A DNA stretch of 64,000 nucleotides from Ferrovibrio sp. (lineage in GTDB: Bacteria; Pseudomonadota; Alphaproteobacteria; Ferrovibrionales; Ferrovibrionaceae). The notes below the pieces were generated by a model. That model was not told the DNA's origin. It ran no database searches and saw only the letters and a program-made list of their open reading frames with translations. Shown piece after piece: positions 45,912 through 55,439 of the stretch; the stretch's first letter is position 1, and every line of letters starts with the position of its first letter. A program made the position numbers and the translations under genes. The stretch covers positions 109,016-173,015 of the forward strand of contig NZ_JAOZVR010000052.1 in assembly GCF_025869515.1 (NCBI RefSeq), in the 5' to 3' direction.

Positions 45912-46841
45912 CTACTCAGGGTGCCAAAGGGAGACCAGCCCGTCAAGCCTAAGCCGTTCGGAGAAAAGGCTTTTTCCAAACAGGGCGGCAAAGGCGCGGC
46001 TGCCCAGGCCATCCAGCATCCCGACCGGCGGGTCCGGCGGGATGTCCCGCAGGGGCAGGTCCGGGGCTATGCCGCGCTGCTGGGTCAGCCAACTCCGGGC
46101 CTCGGCCAGGCCGCCCAGGCCGTCGATCAGCCGGCTTTGCAGGGCCGCCCGGCCGGAATAGACCCGGCCGTCGGCGAGTTTTGCCACCTCGTCGCGCGGC
46201 AGGTCGCGGCGGCTGGCCACCAGGTCGACGAACCAGGCATGGGTCTCATCGACCATGCCCTGGATCTGGGCCCGGCCGGCCGGGCTCATCGGCCGGGTCG
46301 GATTGGGTTCGGCCTTGAGCGGGCCGGAAGTAATGGTCTCGGCGCTGACGCCGACCTTTTCCATCAGTTTGGAGAATTCCGCAGTCTGGAACAGCACGCC
46401 GATCGAGCCGGTCAGCGAGGTTTCCCGGGCCAGCACATGATCGCCGGCGATGGCGACCATATAGCCGGCGGAGGCCCCCAGCGTGCCGATCACGGAGACC
46501 ACGGGCTTGTGTTCGGCCAGCTTGCGGATCGCCTGGAACAGCGCCTCGCCGCCATAGGTGCTGCCACCCGGGCTGTTGATATGCAGGATCACCGCCTCGA
46601 CGCGATCATCCTCGGCGGCCTCTTCCAGCTTTTCCAGCCACCAGTCGTTTTCGGCAATCACGCCGCTGATTTCCAGCCTGGCCACATGGGCCTGGCGCTG
46701 GGCCAGCAGGTTGCCGGGATCGAGGCGGTAAAGCCCGATCAGGACAAGGGCGAGGACCGCCAGCACGGCCACCACCCGCCAGCGGGTGGCACGGCGGGCG
46801 AGCGCGCGGCGTTCGAGCCAGGCATCGGTATCTGTGGACAT
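45912..46841 (-). CDS. sppA: Signal peptide peptidase SppA (S49 family)
   Basis: A membrane-anchored serine/lysine protease that degrades cleaved signal peptides. It is the short, single-domain form, 309 aa, with one helix (about 22-40). The nucleophile is Ser124 in TLGASAGYMVAIAG and the general-base lysine is Lys176 in TSGPLKAEPNPTRP. ILHINSPGGSTYGGE forms the oxyanion region. It is the first gene of the sppA-ihfB-lapA-OCD-oxidase run and is divergent from the secreted protein gene at 46923. Confidence 0.95.
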   Translation of the reverse strand: MSTDTDAWLERRALARRATRWRVVAVLAVLALVLIGLYRLDPGNLLAQRQAHVARLEISGVIAENDWWLEKLEEAAEDDRVEAVILHINSPGGSTYGGEALFQAIRKLAEHKPVVSVIGTLGASAGYMVAIAGDHVLARETSLTGSIGVLFQTAEFSKLMEKVGVSAETITSGPLKAEPNPTRPMSPAGRAQIQGMVDETHAWFVDLVASRRDLPRDEVAKLADGRVYSGRAALQSRLIDGLGGLAEARSWLTQQRGIAPDLPLRDIPPDPPVGMLDGLGSRAFAALFGKSLFSERLRLDGLVSLWHPE

Positions 46842-46922
46842 GGGTTAAACTTAAGTAGCCATGAGGTTTTTGCCAAGCGGCATAGGCGACAAAACCGGCC
46901 GGCCGGCGCTATGGTTCCCGTC

Positions 46923-47876
46923 ATGCACCGCCGGTTTCTTGCCACCCTGGCCATGTCCTGGACCCTTGCCGTGCCGGCCTGGGCCCAGTCATCCCCCGGC
47001 GTGGCACCCCCCGGCGGGGCCATTGGCGGCGAACGCCCCACCTATACCGAGCGGGCGCTGACATCCACGCCGATGGACGGGGCGATCCGGCAGCGTCACT
47101 GGGCGCCGGGCCTGAACCAGGGCTATGTGCCGCAGGGCCTGACCTTCGTGCGCGGGACGCTGTTCGTGGGCACCTATCGCAGCACCGAGGCACAGACCAA
47201 TCGCGGCCCGGCGCGCATTTTCGCCGTCGATCCGAACAGCGGCGCGGTGATCGGCGGCTTCGACCTGCCGGCCGCCATCGGTCATGCCGACGGGCTGGCG
47301 GCGACACCCGATGGCGGCCTGCTGTTTCTCGCCGACAACAGCCGTACCCTCCACGCCTTCGATCTGCCGCGTTCCCTGCAGGCCGGCATGGCCGTCGCCG
47401 TGGGCGACCCGCGCTCGCTGGAAAAAGATCCGGCGCTGGGCAGCAACTTCCTCGCCTTCGATGGCCGCCTGCTGTGGTTCGGCCGCTACAGCCGCGACGA
47501 CAGCGCGGCCCGGCTGATCGCCGCCGATCCGGCGGTGCTGTTCGGTGGCAGCAGCAATAACAACGCCCGGCCCTTCCGCACGGCCGAAGCGGTGCGCAGC
47601 CTGCCGCTGCCGTTCCATGCCCAGGGCGCGACTTTCGATGCGGCGGGTGCGCTGTGGATCAGCACCAGCAACGGCCGCATGGGCAAACTCCATCGCATCG
47701 ATACGCGGACGGGCGCGGTGCTGGCGCAGCATGACGCGATGGCCGGACTGGAAGACCTGGCGCGCGGCAGCGACGGCTTGCTATGGGCTGTGGGCGAGGC
47801 CGGATCGCAGCGCTGGAACAGCTGGGCGACCTTCTTCCCGCTGCTGTTTTCCTTTGATCCGGCGCTGCTGAAGTAA
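46923..47876 (+). CDS. Secreted beta-propeller-like protein of unknown function
   Basis: A 317-aa exported protein with a signal peptide (residues 1-22, ending in AWAQS). The rest is built of short repeats with aromatic and Gly-Asp turns (GYVPQGLTFVRGTLFVGTY, ADGLAATPDGGLLFLAD, AQGATFDAAGALWISTSNG, GLEDLARGSDGLLWAVGE). These are typical of NHL/SMP-30-type six-bladed propellers. No catalytic residues can be assigned. An ATG at 46911 is an alternative start. The stop codon lies in a 15-base tandem duplication. It is divergent from sppA and not in an operon. Confidence 0.75.
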   Translation: MHRRFLATLAMSWTLAVPAWAQSSPGVAPPGGAIGGERPTYTERALTSTPMDGAIRQRHWAPGLNQGYVPQGLTFVRGTLFVGTYRSTEAQTNRGPARIFAVDPNSGAVIGGFDLPAAIGHADGLAATPDGGLLFLADNSRTLHAFDLPRSLQAGMAVAVGDPRSLEKDPALGSNFLAFDGRLLWFGRYSRDDSAARLIAADPAVLFGGSSNNNARPFRTAEAVRSLPLPFHAQGATFDAAGALWISTSNGRMGKLHRIDTRTGAVLAQHDAMAGLEDLARGSDGLLWAVGEAGSQRWNSWATFFPLLFSFDPALLK

Positions 47877-47897
47877 GGGCGCCTGAAGTAAGGGCGC
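47868..47897. repeat. 15-bp tandem duplication across a stop codon
   Basis: CTGAAGTAAGGGCGC is repeated twice with no mismatch. The first copy contains the TAA stop of the propeller-like gene. It looks like a recent slippage event with no coding effect. Confidence 0.9.
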
Positions 47898-47903
47898 CGC
47901 GGC

Positions 47904-48497
47904 TTACGGCGGATCGAGCAGACCGCGCAGGGTGGCCTGCAGCACGCCTTTTTCCAGCGCCTCGACGGCGATCTGACGCTGCCTCGATGGCGGCGGCTGA
48001 TGGCCGTCGGTATCCTGCGCCGCGCTCCAGCTGATCGTGCTGAGCACGAAGCCGACGCGCTCGCTGCCGGCTTCGGCCGCGACCGGCAGCAGCAGGCGGC
48101 GCACGCGACCGCTGCCCTCTTCCATGAAGCGTCGCGTGTTGTCGATATAGAGCGGCTGGGCGCGTTCGATCACGCTGGAATAGATCTGCTCGACATACCG
48201 GCGGTATTCGCCGTCGGCGTAAAGATCCGCGCTGGTCTTGCCCGTGGCATCGCGACCGAAACGCTGCACCAGTTCGGTGCCAACCAGACGGAAACGGATT
48301 TCGCCGTCCTGCCCGGTGGGTTCAACCAGCGCCAGATGCGGCAGCAGGCGCCGCGGCATATCGAGCGGATCGATGGCGGCGCGCGGCGGAAGCGGATGGG
48401 CACCCCGCTTGGCGGACCAATAGGCAGCCAAGTTGAGCAGGATACGGTCGTCGGCAAAAGGCAGAGAGAGGCCTGACACGGGAACGCGAAATCTCAA
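47904..48497 (-). CDS. PAS-domain protein (PAS_5-type), stand-alone
   Basis: A 197-aa protein whose residues about 18-165 match the PAS_5 family found in many copies in Rhodospirillales: NLAAYWSAKRGAHPLPPRAA, DIPRRLLPHLALVE-like DMPRRLLPHLALVEP, FRLVGTELVQRFGRDATG and VRRLLLPVAAEAGSERVGFV. It has no output domain, so it probably acts with a partner or binds a ligand. No ATG lies near the start; TTG 48497 or GTG 48479 are the options. It is downstream of the ECF sigma gene on the same strand after 120 bases, which makes a regulatory link possible. Confidence 0.8.
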   Translation of the reverse strand: MRFRVPVSGLSLPFADDRILLNLAAYWSAKRGAHPLPPRAAIDPLDMPRRLLPHLALVEPTGQDGEIRFRLVGTELVQRFGRDATGKTSADLYADGEYRRYVEQIYSSVIERAQPLYIDNTRRFMEEGSGRVRRLLLPVAAEAGSERVGFVLSTISWSAAQDTDGHQPPPSRQRQIAVEALEKGVLQATLRGLLDPP

Positions 48498-48617
48498 AAC
48501 CGACGGGACGAATCGGGCTGCGGTAACATGATCCGACTGTCAGATAATTTTCATTCCGATTCAATGACTTACAACTGTGCCGGGAATCGTTTGAGTCTAA
48601 AATATCGTACAGGGGTG

Positions 48618-49175
48618 TTAATCCGTGTTTTCGCCATCGCCCAGTTGCGCCTTCAGCCTGGCCAGGGCCAGCCGGATGCGTGATTTCACGGTCCCCAGCG
48701 GCAGCCGTTCTTTTTCGGCGATATCGCGGTGCGACAGATCCGAGAAAAACGCCAGCCGCAGCAGACGGGTCTGCTCTTCCGGCAGGGTCAGCAGGGCGGC
48801 CCGCAGGCGGGCTTCATCGCGCGCCACATCCAGACCCTGATCCGGCAGCGGTGGCGCTTCGGGCACCAGGGCCGGATCATTAGGGTCAAATTCCGGCCGT
48901 TTTTCCCGCCGCAGCCGGTCGATCCGCTTGTTGCGCGCGATGGTAAACAGCCACGTGGCCACCGAGGCCTGCACGGGGTCGAAACCGGCGGCGCGGCGCC
49001 AGGCGACGATCAGGCTTTCCTGCGCCAGTTCCTCGGCCACGTCTTCAGCCGCCCCGAGCCGCATCAGATAGGCTTTCAGCCGGGGCGCGAAATGGTCGTA
49101 GAGCGTGCCGAAAGCGGCGCGGTCGCCGGCTTCGGCCACCGCCTGCATCAAGCTGGCCTGGCGCCCCCTGTCCAT
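48618..49175 (-). CDS. RpoE/SigK-like ECF sigma factor
   Basis: A 185-aa sigma factor. Region 2 shows DVAEELAQESLIVAWRRA and ASVATWLFTIARNKRIDRLR. Region 4 shows LLTLPEEQTRLLRLAFFSD and SHRDIAEKERLPLGTVKSRI. It resembles the group controlled by ChrR-type zinc anti-sigma factors, but no anti-sigma gene follows; the next gene on the strand is a PAS_5 protein. The target genes are unknown. The 141 bases upstream are shared with the divergent IalB-like gene. Confidence 0.9.
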   Translation of the reverse strand: MDRGRQASLMQAVAEAGDRAAFGTLYDHFAPRLKAYLMRLGAAEDVAEELAQESLIVAWRRAAGFDPVQASVATWLFTIARNKRIDRLRREKRPEFDPNDPALVPEAPPLPDQGLDVARDEARLRAALLTLPEEQTRLLRLAFFSDLSHRDIAEKERLPLGTVKSRIRLALARLKAQLGDGENTD

Positions 49176-49316
49176 GGGGTGATGGTGCTGAAAACGGCAG
49201 GATAAGGCAAGGGCACCAAAGGTTTATGCAACAATCCGTGATCGGGGCCACAGCCCGTGGCAAGACTGCCATGATGTCGCCATGAAATCGGGTGGAAATC
49301 ACTCACCTCCACAGCT

Positions 49317-49988
49317 ATGTTCGCCGCCATGATCGACAACAAGGCCCTCCGACCGGCAGTCTCGCTGCCCGCCTCGCTCCTTCTGTTGCCAAAGCTTCCG
49401 ATGCTGGGGTTCATCCTGCTGGGGCTTGCTCTCGCAACCTGCTTGGCCCTGCCCGATGCCCAGGCGCAGACCCAGACGCAGACCTTGGCTCAGGCGAAGA
49501 AAGCCGAGCCGAAAGCCGCTGTCGCCGCCAGGCCCGAGACCAAGCGGATCGGCAGCTTCACCGGCTGGGATGCCTATGAGCATACCGACAAGGGCGCCAA
49601 GCTCTGCTACCTGCATGCCCTGCCGCAGAAGAAGGAACCTGCCGCTGCCAAGCGCGGCGAGATCTACATCCTGGTGACGCACAAGCCGAAGGAAAAGATC
49701 CGCAACGAGGTCAGCATCTATTTCGGCTATCCGCTGAAGGAAACCGGCCCGGCACAGGCGGTGATCGGCCCGACCACCATCGAGATGTTCACCCACCAGG
49801 AAGCCGCCTGGGCTGCCGATTCCGCCACCGACCAGAAACTGGTCGAGGCCCTGCGCAGGGGCAAGACGCTGGTGGTGAAGGGCGAGTCAGCCCGCGGTAC
49901 CAAGACCACCGATACCTACGATCTGGGCGGCTTCGGCCAAGCCCTGCAGGCGATCGACAAGGCCTGCGGCATGGGGGCGACCTCGTGA
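49317..49988 (+). CDS. Invasion-associated locus B (IalB) family protein
   Basis: A secreted 223-aa protein. A hydrophobic stretch (about 29-46) ends in ADAQAQ-like DAQAQTQ, the likely signal cleavage region. The IalB domain follows: [45 protein letters not shown] and [19 protein letters not shown], ending with ACGMG. The two cysteines are placed as in the family. IalB of Bartonella affects erythrocyte invasion, but homologues are widespread in free-living alphaproteobacteria with unknown function. Its stop overlaps the rlmN GTG start by 4 bases. Confidence 0.88.
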   Translation: MFAAMIDNKALRPAVSLPASLLLLPKLPMLGFILLGLALATCLALPDAQAQTQTQTLAQAKKAEPKAAVAARPETKRIGSFTGWDAYEHTDKGAKLCYLHALPQKKEPAAAKRGEIYILVTHKPKEKIRNEVSIYFGYPLKETGPAQAVIGPTTIEMFTHQEAAWAADSATDQKLVEALRRGKTLVVKGESARGTKTTDTYDLGGFGQALQAIDKACGMGATS

Positions 49989-51178
49989 CTGCAATTGTTG
50001 CAGATATCGGGGTGCGCGACCGCGCGCCGCGTCCGGCCGCCGCGCCGGATGACCGCGCCGAGCTGCTCGGCCTGACGCGCGCTGAAATTGCTGCTGCCCT
50101 GGTTGCCGCCGGCGAGGCCGAGAAACCGGCGAAGATGCGCGCCAGTCAGCTCTGGCACTGGATTTATTACCGCGGCAGCCGCGATTTCGCCGAGATGACG
50201 ACCCTGTCGAAAGAGCTGCGCGAGCGGCTGGCGACCCGGTTCAGCATTGGCCGGCCGGTGACCAGCAAGGACCTGAAGAGCACCGACGGCACCCGCAAAT
50301 GGCTGCTCAAATTCGCCGATGGCGAAGAAGCCGAATGCGTGCATATCCCGGAAGACGACCGCGGCGCGCTCTGCGTTTCCAGCCAGGTCGGCTGCACGCT
50401 GACCTGCCGCTTCTGCCATACCGGCACGATGAAGCTGGTGCGCAACCTGGATGCCGCCGAAATCGTCGGCCAGGTGATGCTGGCCCGCGACCACCTGGAT
50501 GAATGGCCCTCGCCGCCGGACGGCCGCATGCTGTCCAACATCGTGATGATGGGCATGGGCGAGCCGCTGTACAATTTCGACAGCGTCGCCAAGGCGCTGA
50601 AGATCGTGATGGACAACGAGGGCATCGCGATTTCCAAGCGCCGCATCACGCTCTCCACGGCGGGTGTGGTGCCGATGATTCCGCGTTGCGGCGCCGAGCT
50701 GGGCGTCAATCTTGCGATCAGCCTGCATGCTGTGCGCGACGACATCCGCGACGTGATCGTGCCGATCAACAAAAAGTATCCGATCAAGGAACTGATGGCC
50801 GCCTGTGCTGCCTATCCGGGCCTGAGCAATGCACGCCGCATCACCTTCGAATACGTGATGCTGAAGGGTGTCAACGACAGCCCGGCGGATGCCAGGGAAC
50901 TGGTGCGGCTGCTGAAGGGCGTGCCGGCCAAGGTCAACCTGATCCCGTTCAATCCCTGGCCCGGCGCGCCCTATGAATGCTCAAGCGACGAAGCGATCCG
51001 CAAATTCAGCGACATCGTGTTCAACGCCGGCTATTCCTCGCCGGTGCGCACGCCGCGCGGCCGCGACATCATGGCCGCCTGCGGCCAGCTCAAATCCGCC
51101 AGCGTAAAACGCAGCAAGGCCGATATCCTGCGCGAGCAGGCCGCGAAAGACGCCGCGGCCGTCGCCCTGCCGGCCTGA
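49985..51178 (+). CDS. rlmN: Dual-specificity 23S rRNA/tRNA adenine-C2 methyltransferase RlmN
   Basis: A radical-SAM enzyme that methylates C2 of A2503 in 23S rRNA and A37 in some tRNAs. The cluster motif is [11 protein letters not shown] (CxxxCxxC), the N-terminal helical domain has [20 protein letters not shown], and the C-terminal cysteine of the methyl relay is in [27 protein letters not shown] is the family's GEP motif. 397 aa. It starts at GTG 49985, overlapping the IalB-like stop as GTGA. Confidence 0.97.
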   Translation: MTAIVADIGVRDRAPRPAAAPDDRAELLGLTRAEIAAALVAAGEAEKPAKMRASQLWHWIYYRGSRDFAEMTTLSKELRERLATRFSIGRPVTSKDLKSTDGTRKWLLKFADGEEAECVHIPEDDRGALCVSSQVGCTLTCRFCHTGTMKLVRNLDAAEIVGQVMLARDHLDEWPSPPDGRMLSNIVMMGMGEPLYNFDSVAKALKIVMDNEGIAISKRRITLSTAGVVPMIPRCGAELGVNLAISLHAVRDDIRDVIVPINKKYPIKELMAACAAYPGLSNARRITFEYVMLKGVNDSPADARELVRLLKGVPAKVNLIPFNPWPGAPYECSSDEAIRKFSDIVFNAGYSSPVRTPRGRDIMAACGQLKSASVKRSKADILREQAAKDAAAVALPA

Positions 51179-51183
51179 CGCCG

Positions 51184-51660
51184 ATGCAATATCGCGCCGC
51201 CATTTCCGCCGGCCTCGCCATCGCCCTGCTGGCCACCGCCGCGCAGGCCCAGTTGCGCGGCCCCAGCCTGGCGCCGACACCGATCGCACCCACTCAGACA
51301 CCGGAGAATACGGTCACGACACCCTTGCGCGCACCGGTCGATGATCGCGTCGCGTTCAACATCGCCGAGAGCTGGATCATTCCGCAGTTTTTCGCCCTGG
51401 TGCGCGAGAAGCAGAAGCGCGCCTCACGCAGCAAAGAATATCCGCGCGCCCTGCCCGAGGGGATCGCCGCCGCGCCGGCGAAAGGCGACCTGCTGCCACA
51501 GGACATCCTCGCCCGGTTGGACCGCCTGCCCGGGCCGCTGCTGCGCGAATTGCCGCCGCGCCGTCCCGATACCGACCGCGTCGTGGTCGGCCAGAATGTG
51601 CTGATGGTGCGCGTGTCGACCGGCGAAGTTCTCGATATACTGCCCAAGATTCTCTATTAG
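51184..51660 (+). CDS. Small secreted protein of unknown function
   Basis: A 158-aa exported protein: signal peptide to about residue 22 (ATAAQAQ), a Pro/Thr-rich spacer, and a C-terminal region ending VVVGQNVLMVRVSTGEVLDI. The last part weakly recalls the RcnB/CigR type (variable protein ending in G-N-D-x-x-L-I-x-x-x-T-G). No enzyme motif is visible. It starts 5 bases after rlmN stops, probably in the same transcript, and is convergent with the chemoreceptor gene. Confidence 0.65.
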   Translation: MQYRAAISAGLAIALLATAAQAQLRGPSLAPTPIAPTQTPENTVTTPLRAPVDDRVAFNIAESWIIPQFFALVREKQKRASRSKEYPRALPEGIAAAPAKGDLLPQDILARLDRLPGPLLRELPPRRPDTDRVVVGQNVLMVRVSTGEVLDILPKILY

Positions 51661-51673
51661 CGTCGCCGCATTT

Positions 51674-53848
51674 TCAGCGCCGGAAGAAACCGACCAGCTC
51701 GGCCAGTTCGGTCGACTGATGCGCCAGTGCCTGCGCCGACGCCGTGGTTTCCTCCACCAGAGCCGCATTGCGCTGGGTCGCCTCATCCATCTGCGTCACT
51801 GCCGTGCTGACCTGCTCCAGTCCGGTGGCCTGCTCGCGGCTGGCGGCGGCGATCTCGGCAATGATATCCGAGACGCTGCGGATCGCCGCATTCACCTCCG
51901 TCAGCGCGCCGCCGGCCTGCTCCACCAGTCCGGCACCGTTGCGCACATGGCCATTGGATGTTTCGATCAGGCCCTTGATCTCCTTGGCTGCATTGGCCGA
52001 ACGCTGGGCCAGCGCGCGCACCTCATGCGCCACCACCGCAAAGCCCTTGCCGGCCTCGCCGGCGCGCGCCGCCTCGACGCTGGCATTCAGCGCCAGCAGG
52101 TTGGTCTGGAAGGCGATCTCGTTCATCACCGCGATGATGTCGCCGATCCTGCCGGCACTGGCCTCGATCTGCCGCATCGCCGCGATCACGCCCTGCACCA
52201 CCTCGCCGCTGGCCACCGCCTTGTCGCGCGCGCCGTGGCTCAGGCCATCGGCACGCGTCGCATTCCCGGCATTCTGCTTCACCGTGGCGGTGATCTGCTG
52301 CATGGTTGCCGCGGTCTGTTCCAGCGCCGCCGCCTGGCTTTCGCTGCGCTGCGCCAGATCGAGGCTGCCCGATGAGATTTCCGCCGATGCGGTTTTCACC
52401 GCTGCCGCACTCTCGGCCAGGCGGGCCGAGAAATCGCCGAGCAGACCGGCCATCGCATTGGTGCTGTTTTTCAACTGACCGAACAGGCCGGCATAGTCGC
52501 CGGTGATCTGGCGGCTGAGATCGCCGGTCCCGAGTGCCGCGGTGACCAGTGCCATCTCGTCCATCATATGCTGCAGGATTTCGGCGAAGCGGTTGAGCTG
52601 CTTGCTGAGATCGAGGAAAAAGCCGCTCTTGCCTTCCTGCGACAGGCGACTGGACAGATCGCCCGCCAGCAGGCGGTTGACCAGATCGGTGACTTCGGCG
52701 GCCGAAACCCGTTCCCTCGCCTCGGCTTCGGCACGCTTGAGCTGTTCGCCGTCGCGCACCACCTGGCGGTCGCGCGAGGCCTTGCGGCGCGCCATCATGC
52801 CATGCTGCCAGTCGCGCCAGGATTGCCGCAGTTGCTGCAGCCGGACACCACCGCCGGCCAGAATGCCGAAGCTGGCGATCACCGGCAGGCCGAGCATCAG
52901 GCAGAAACCGAACACGGCGGCGAGCCGGTCTGATTTCTGTTCAAGCAGGGTCCTGCAAGTGGCGGACAGGTCTTCGGCGACGCGGTCGCGCACGCGGCAG
53001 ATCTGGTCGATACGCTGGGTGGTGACCTGGAACCAGTGCGGTGCGGCGATGCCGCCCGTGGAATTTCCATGCGCATAGCCGTCGTAGATGGCCGCACGCA
53101 ACTGCACCACTTCGGCAAAGGCAGGGCCGGCGCAGACCTCATCGAAAAACACGACCTGCTGTTTGCTGGCATGCGATTTAAAGACGGCGAAATCGGCATC
53201 CTGCAAGAAGCCGAGACTCATCAGACGCTGGAACACTGTCAGCTCGAACTTGCCCGCCGCCAGCGCGCCGGAGCCGGTGGCGCGCTCCTGCGCCGATTTC
53301 TCCAGACCTTCGAGCAGGGCGAGGAAGGCATCCAGCCCGCGTGCAATCGCCATGTTCTGCAGCATGTAGCCGAGGCTGCGCACGCTCTCCAGCGCCTGCC
53401 GGATCGGCGTTGTCCAGTTGGCAAACGACTGCTGCGTGGTGAAGCCGAGCCGGTCGATGCTGTCGCGCGCATTGCGGGCCGTGTCGAGCGTCGCGCTCAG
53501 GATTGCGCCGGCAGCCGCCAGATCCTGCAGTACCGCAAAATCGCTGCAGTCCTCCAGCGCGGCGCGGAGCGCCAGCACTTTCTGGTCGACGCTGCTGCGC
53601 GCCGCCTTCAGCTGCTCGCGGAATTCCCTGCCGCCGCTGCCGAGATACAATGCGCTGGAGCCGCGTTCGCGCTGCAGGTCATGGCACAGTCCGCCGGCGG
53701 CAATCGCATAGGCGATGGCCATGGCCGCGGCCGGTGCTTCCGCCGTCAGCTGGCGGGATTCGAACATCTGTGAGGCGGCATATCCGATGAAACCGAGTAC
53801 GGAAAGACTGCGCGACCTGTTGCGGCCAGCGCCAAGACGATCGGACAT
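51674..53848 (-). CDS. Methyl-accepting chemotaxis protein with NIT sensor domain
   Basis: A chemoreceptor of 724 aa. A membrane helix (about 14-30) is followed by a large periplasmic NIT domain (about 40-310), recognised by [20 protein letters not shown] and later [20 protein letters not shown]-like repeats. A second helix (about 325-350) leads to HAMP-like repeats and the signalling tip [20 protein letters not shown] with [20 protein letters not shown]. No NWETF-type CheR tether is present. NIT domains are found in nitrate- and nitrite-responsive proteins. The start ATG 53848 has AGAGG upstream. It lies beyond the terminator of the cyanase operon. Confidence 0.92.
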   Translation of the reverse strand: MSDRLGAGRNRSRSLSVLGFIGYAASQMFESRQLTAEAPAAAMAIAYAIAAGGLCHDLQRERGSSALYLGSGGREFREQLKAARSSVDQKVLALRAALEDCSDFAVLQDLAAAGAILSATLDTARNARDSIDRLGFTTQQSFANWTTPIRQALESVRSLGYMLQNMAIARGLDAFLALLEGLEKSAQERATGSGALAAGKFELTVFQRLMSLGFLQDADFAVFKSHASKQQVVFFDEVCAGPAFAEVVQLRAAIYDGYAHGNSTGGIAAPHWFQVTTQRIDQICRVRDRVAEDLSATCRTLLEQKSDRLAAVFGFCLMLGLPVIASFGILAGGGVRLQQLRQSWRDWQHGMMARRKASRDRQVVRDGEQLKRAEAEARERVSAAEVTDLVNRLLAGDLSSRLSQEGKSGFFLDLSKQLNRFAEILQHMMDEMALVTAALGTGDLSRQITGDYAGLFGQLKNSTNAMAGLLGDFSARLAESAAAVKTASAEISSGSLDLAQRSESQAAALEQTAATMQQITATVKQNAGNATRADGLSHGARDKAVASGEVVQGVIAAMRQIEASAGRIGDIIAVMNEIAFQTNLLALNASVEAARAGEAGKGFAVVAHEVRALAQRSANAAKEIKGLIETSNGHVRNGAGLVEQAGGALTEVNAAIRSVSDIIAEIAAASREQATGLEQVSTAVTQMDEATQRNAALVEETTASAQALAHQSTELAELVGFFRR

Positions 53849-53985
53849 GCACGCACCTCTATCGCTTTTTGCGATGCTGCAATCGAATGATTGCCGACTG
53901 AAAACGAAGCATGATCCGTGCCAAGAGCACGCTTGCGGGGATGGCGGAACGACTTCTGCGCGGATCACGTGTGCCCGCGAGCAAC

Positions 53986-54018
53986 AAAAAAGCGGGATGC
54001 CGCATCACGACATCCCGC
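53986..54018 (-). terminator. Terminator of the cyanate operon
   Basis: On the minus strand the perfect stem GCGGGATG / CATCCCGC (11-base loop) is followed by six T residues. It is located 84 bases past the cynS stop and separates it from the chemoreceptor gene. Confidence 0.88.
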
Positions 54019-54101
54019 CATCGCCTGTTGATCCAGACTGCCGTCTACCCCCGAAGGGTTAACCCTGCGGCAGCCGTGCGCTCATCGCACCGAAGCGACG
54101 A

Positions 54102-54551
54102 TCAGTACCGCTTGTATTCGAGATATTTACCTGTCATCACGATTTTGACGCGGTCGCCCTTCGGATCGGGCAGGCGTTCCATCGTCATGTTGAAATCGAT
54201 CGCCGACATGATGCCGTCGCCGAATTCCTCGTGAATCAGCTCCTTCCAGGTGGTGCCGTAAACCTGCACCAGTTCGTAGAAACGATAGATGGTCGGATCG
54301 GTCGGCGGGCCCGGCGGCAGTGAACCGCGATAGGGAATCTCGCAGAGCAGTTTCTCTTCCATCTTGCTGAGGCCGAGCAGCTTGGCGGCCTTGGCGGCCT
54401 GCGCCGGCTCCAGCTTCATCTGGCCCAGCAGGGCCGCGGTGATCAGGATATGTGATTCCCTGGCATCGATCTTCTTGGCGATGGCCTTCCAGGTCAGGCC
54501 TTTCGCACGTTTCACGTCGCAGATCTTTTCGGTAACGGCTTCGCGCTTCAC
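54102..54551 (-). CDS. cynS: Cyanate hydratase (cyanase)
   Basis: Converts cyanate and bicarbonate to carbamate, which yields ammonia and CO2. The 149-aa protein has the N-terminal helical, HTH-like region (LTWKAIAKKIDARESHILIT) and the C-terminal catalytic part with Arg and Glu in TIYRFYELVQVYGTTWK and Ser in GDGIMSAIDFNM, the three residues of the decameric active site. It starts at GTG 54551, with AGGAGAGA upstream, 32 bases after the ATPase gene. It is the last gene of the operon headed by the substrate-binding protein. Confidence 0.97.
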   Translation of the reverse strand: MKREAVTEKICDVKRAKGLTWKAIAKKIDARESHILITAALLGQMKLEPAQAAKAAKLLGLSKMEEKLLCEIPYRGSLPPGPPTDPTIYRFYELVQVYGTTWKELIHEEFGDGIMSAIDFNMTMERLPDPKGDRVKIVMTGKYLEYKRY

Positions 54552-54583
54552 GGGTCTCTCTCCTGTGCTTTCTTCGGGTCGTG

Positions 54584-55435
54584 TTATTCGGCGGCCGCAT
54601 TCACGCCGGCGGCGCGAACATGCGGCGGTTTCCTGGCATCCCAGCCCGGCGGCGGGATGAAGTTCTTCGAGCGCCGCACCAGGAAATCGAGCAGGTGGTT
54701 GCGCATCGGATAATAGTCGGCGAGCTGGTGCAGGGTTTCGCGCGTGCGGGTCTTGGGCAGGGTGTTGACCAGAATTTCGGCAATGCGGGCACCCGGCCCG
54801 TTGGTCATCAGCACAATGCGGTCGGCCAGCAGGATCGCCTCATCGACATCATGAGTGATCATGAAGACGGTCAGGCTGGTCGTGGCGCGGATGCGCAGCA
54901 CCTCATCCTGCAATGTTCCGCGCGTGAGGGCATCGAGAGCCGAAAATGGTTCGTCCATCAGCAGGGTTTTCGGCTCGATGCTGAGCGCGCGGGCAATGCC
55001 GACACGCTGCTTCATGCCGCCCGAAAGCTGTGAGGGCTTTTTGTCCTCGGCGCCGGTCAGGTTGACCATGGCGATATATTTGCGCGCCTGTTCGGCCGCC
55101 TTGGCCTTGCTCCATTTCGGCCAGCGCGACTGCACCGCGAACATCACGTTGTCGAGCACGCTCATCCACGGCATCAGGGCATGACCCTGGAACACCACGG
55201 CACGGTCCAGGCTGGGACCTTCGATCGCCGTGCCGTCAAAAATGATACCGCCCGCGCTGGCATGATCCAGCCCGGCCATGATGTTGAGCACGGTGGTCTT
55301 GCCGCAGCCGGAATGACCGATGACGCAGACGAACTCGCCCTTGTCCATGCTGAACCACAGGTCGTCGAACACCGCCGTATCGTTGCCGGGGAACTGGCGT
55401 TTGAGCGCTTCGACAGAAATGAAATGCTGGCTCAT
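54584..55435 (-). CDS. ABC transporter ATP-binding protein, nitrate/cyanate type
   Basis: The ATPase of a nitrate/sulfonate/cyanate-type importer (NrtD/CynD group), 283 aa. Walker A is [14 protein letters not shown], the signature [16 protein letters not shown], Walker [15 protein letters not shown] and the switch histidine is in [38 protein letters not shown] fits the subfamily. A C-terminal segment of about 60 residues is added past the core. It lies 4 bases after the permease gene. Linkage to cynS points to cyanate as substrate. Confidence 0.93.
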   Translation of the reverse strand: MSQHFISVEALKRQFPGNDTAVFDDLWFSMDKGEFVCVIGHSGCGKTTVLNIMAGLDHASAGGIIFDGTAIEGPSLDRAVVFQGHALMPWMSVLDNVMFAVQSRWPKWSKAKAAEQARKYIAMVNLTGAEDKKPSQLSGGMKQRVGIARALSIEPKTLLMDEPFSALDALTRGTLQDEVLRIRATTSLTVFMITHDVDEAILLADRIVLMTNGPGARIAEILVNTLPKTRTRETLHQLADYYPMRNHLLDFLVRRSKNFIPPPGWDARKPPHVRAAGVNAAAE

Positions 55436-55439
55436 GCAA

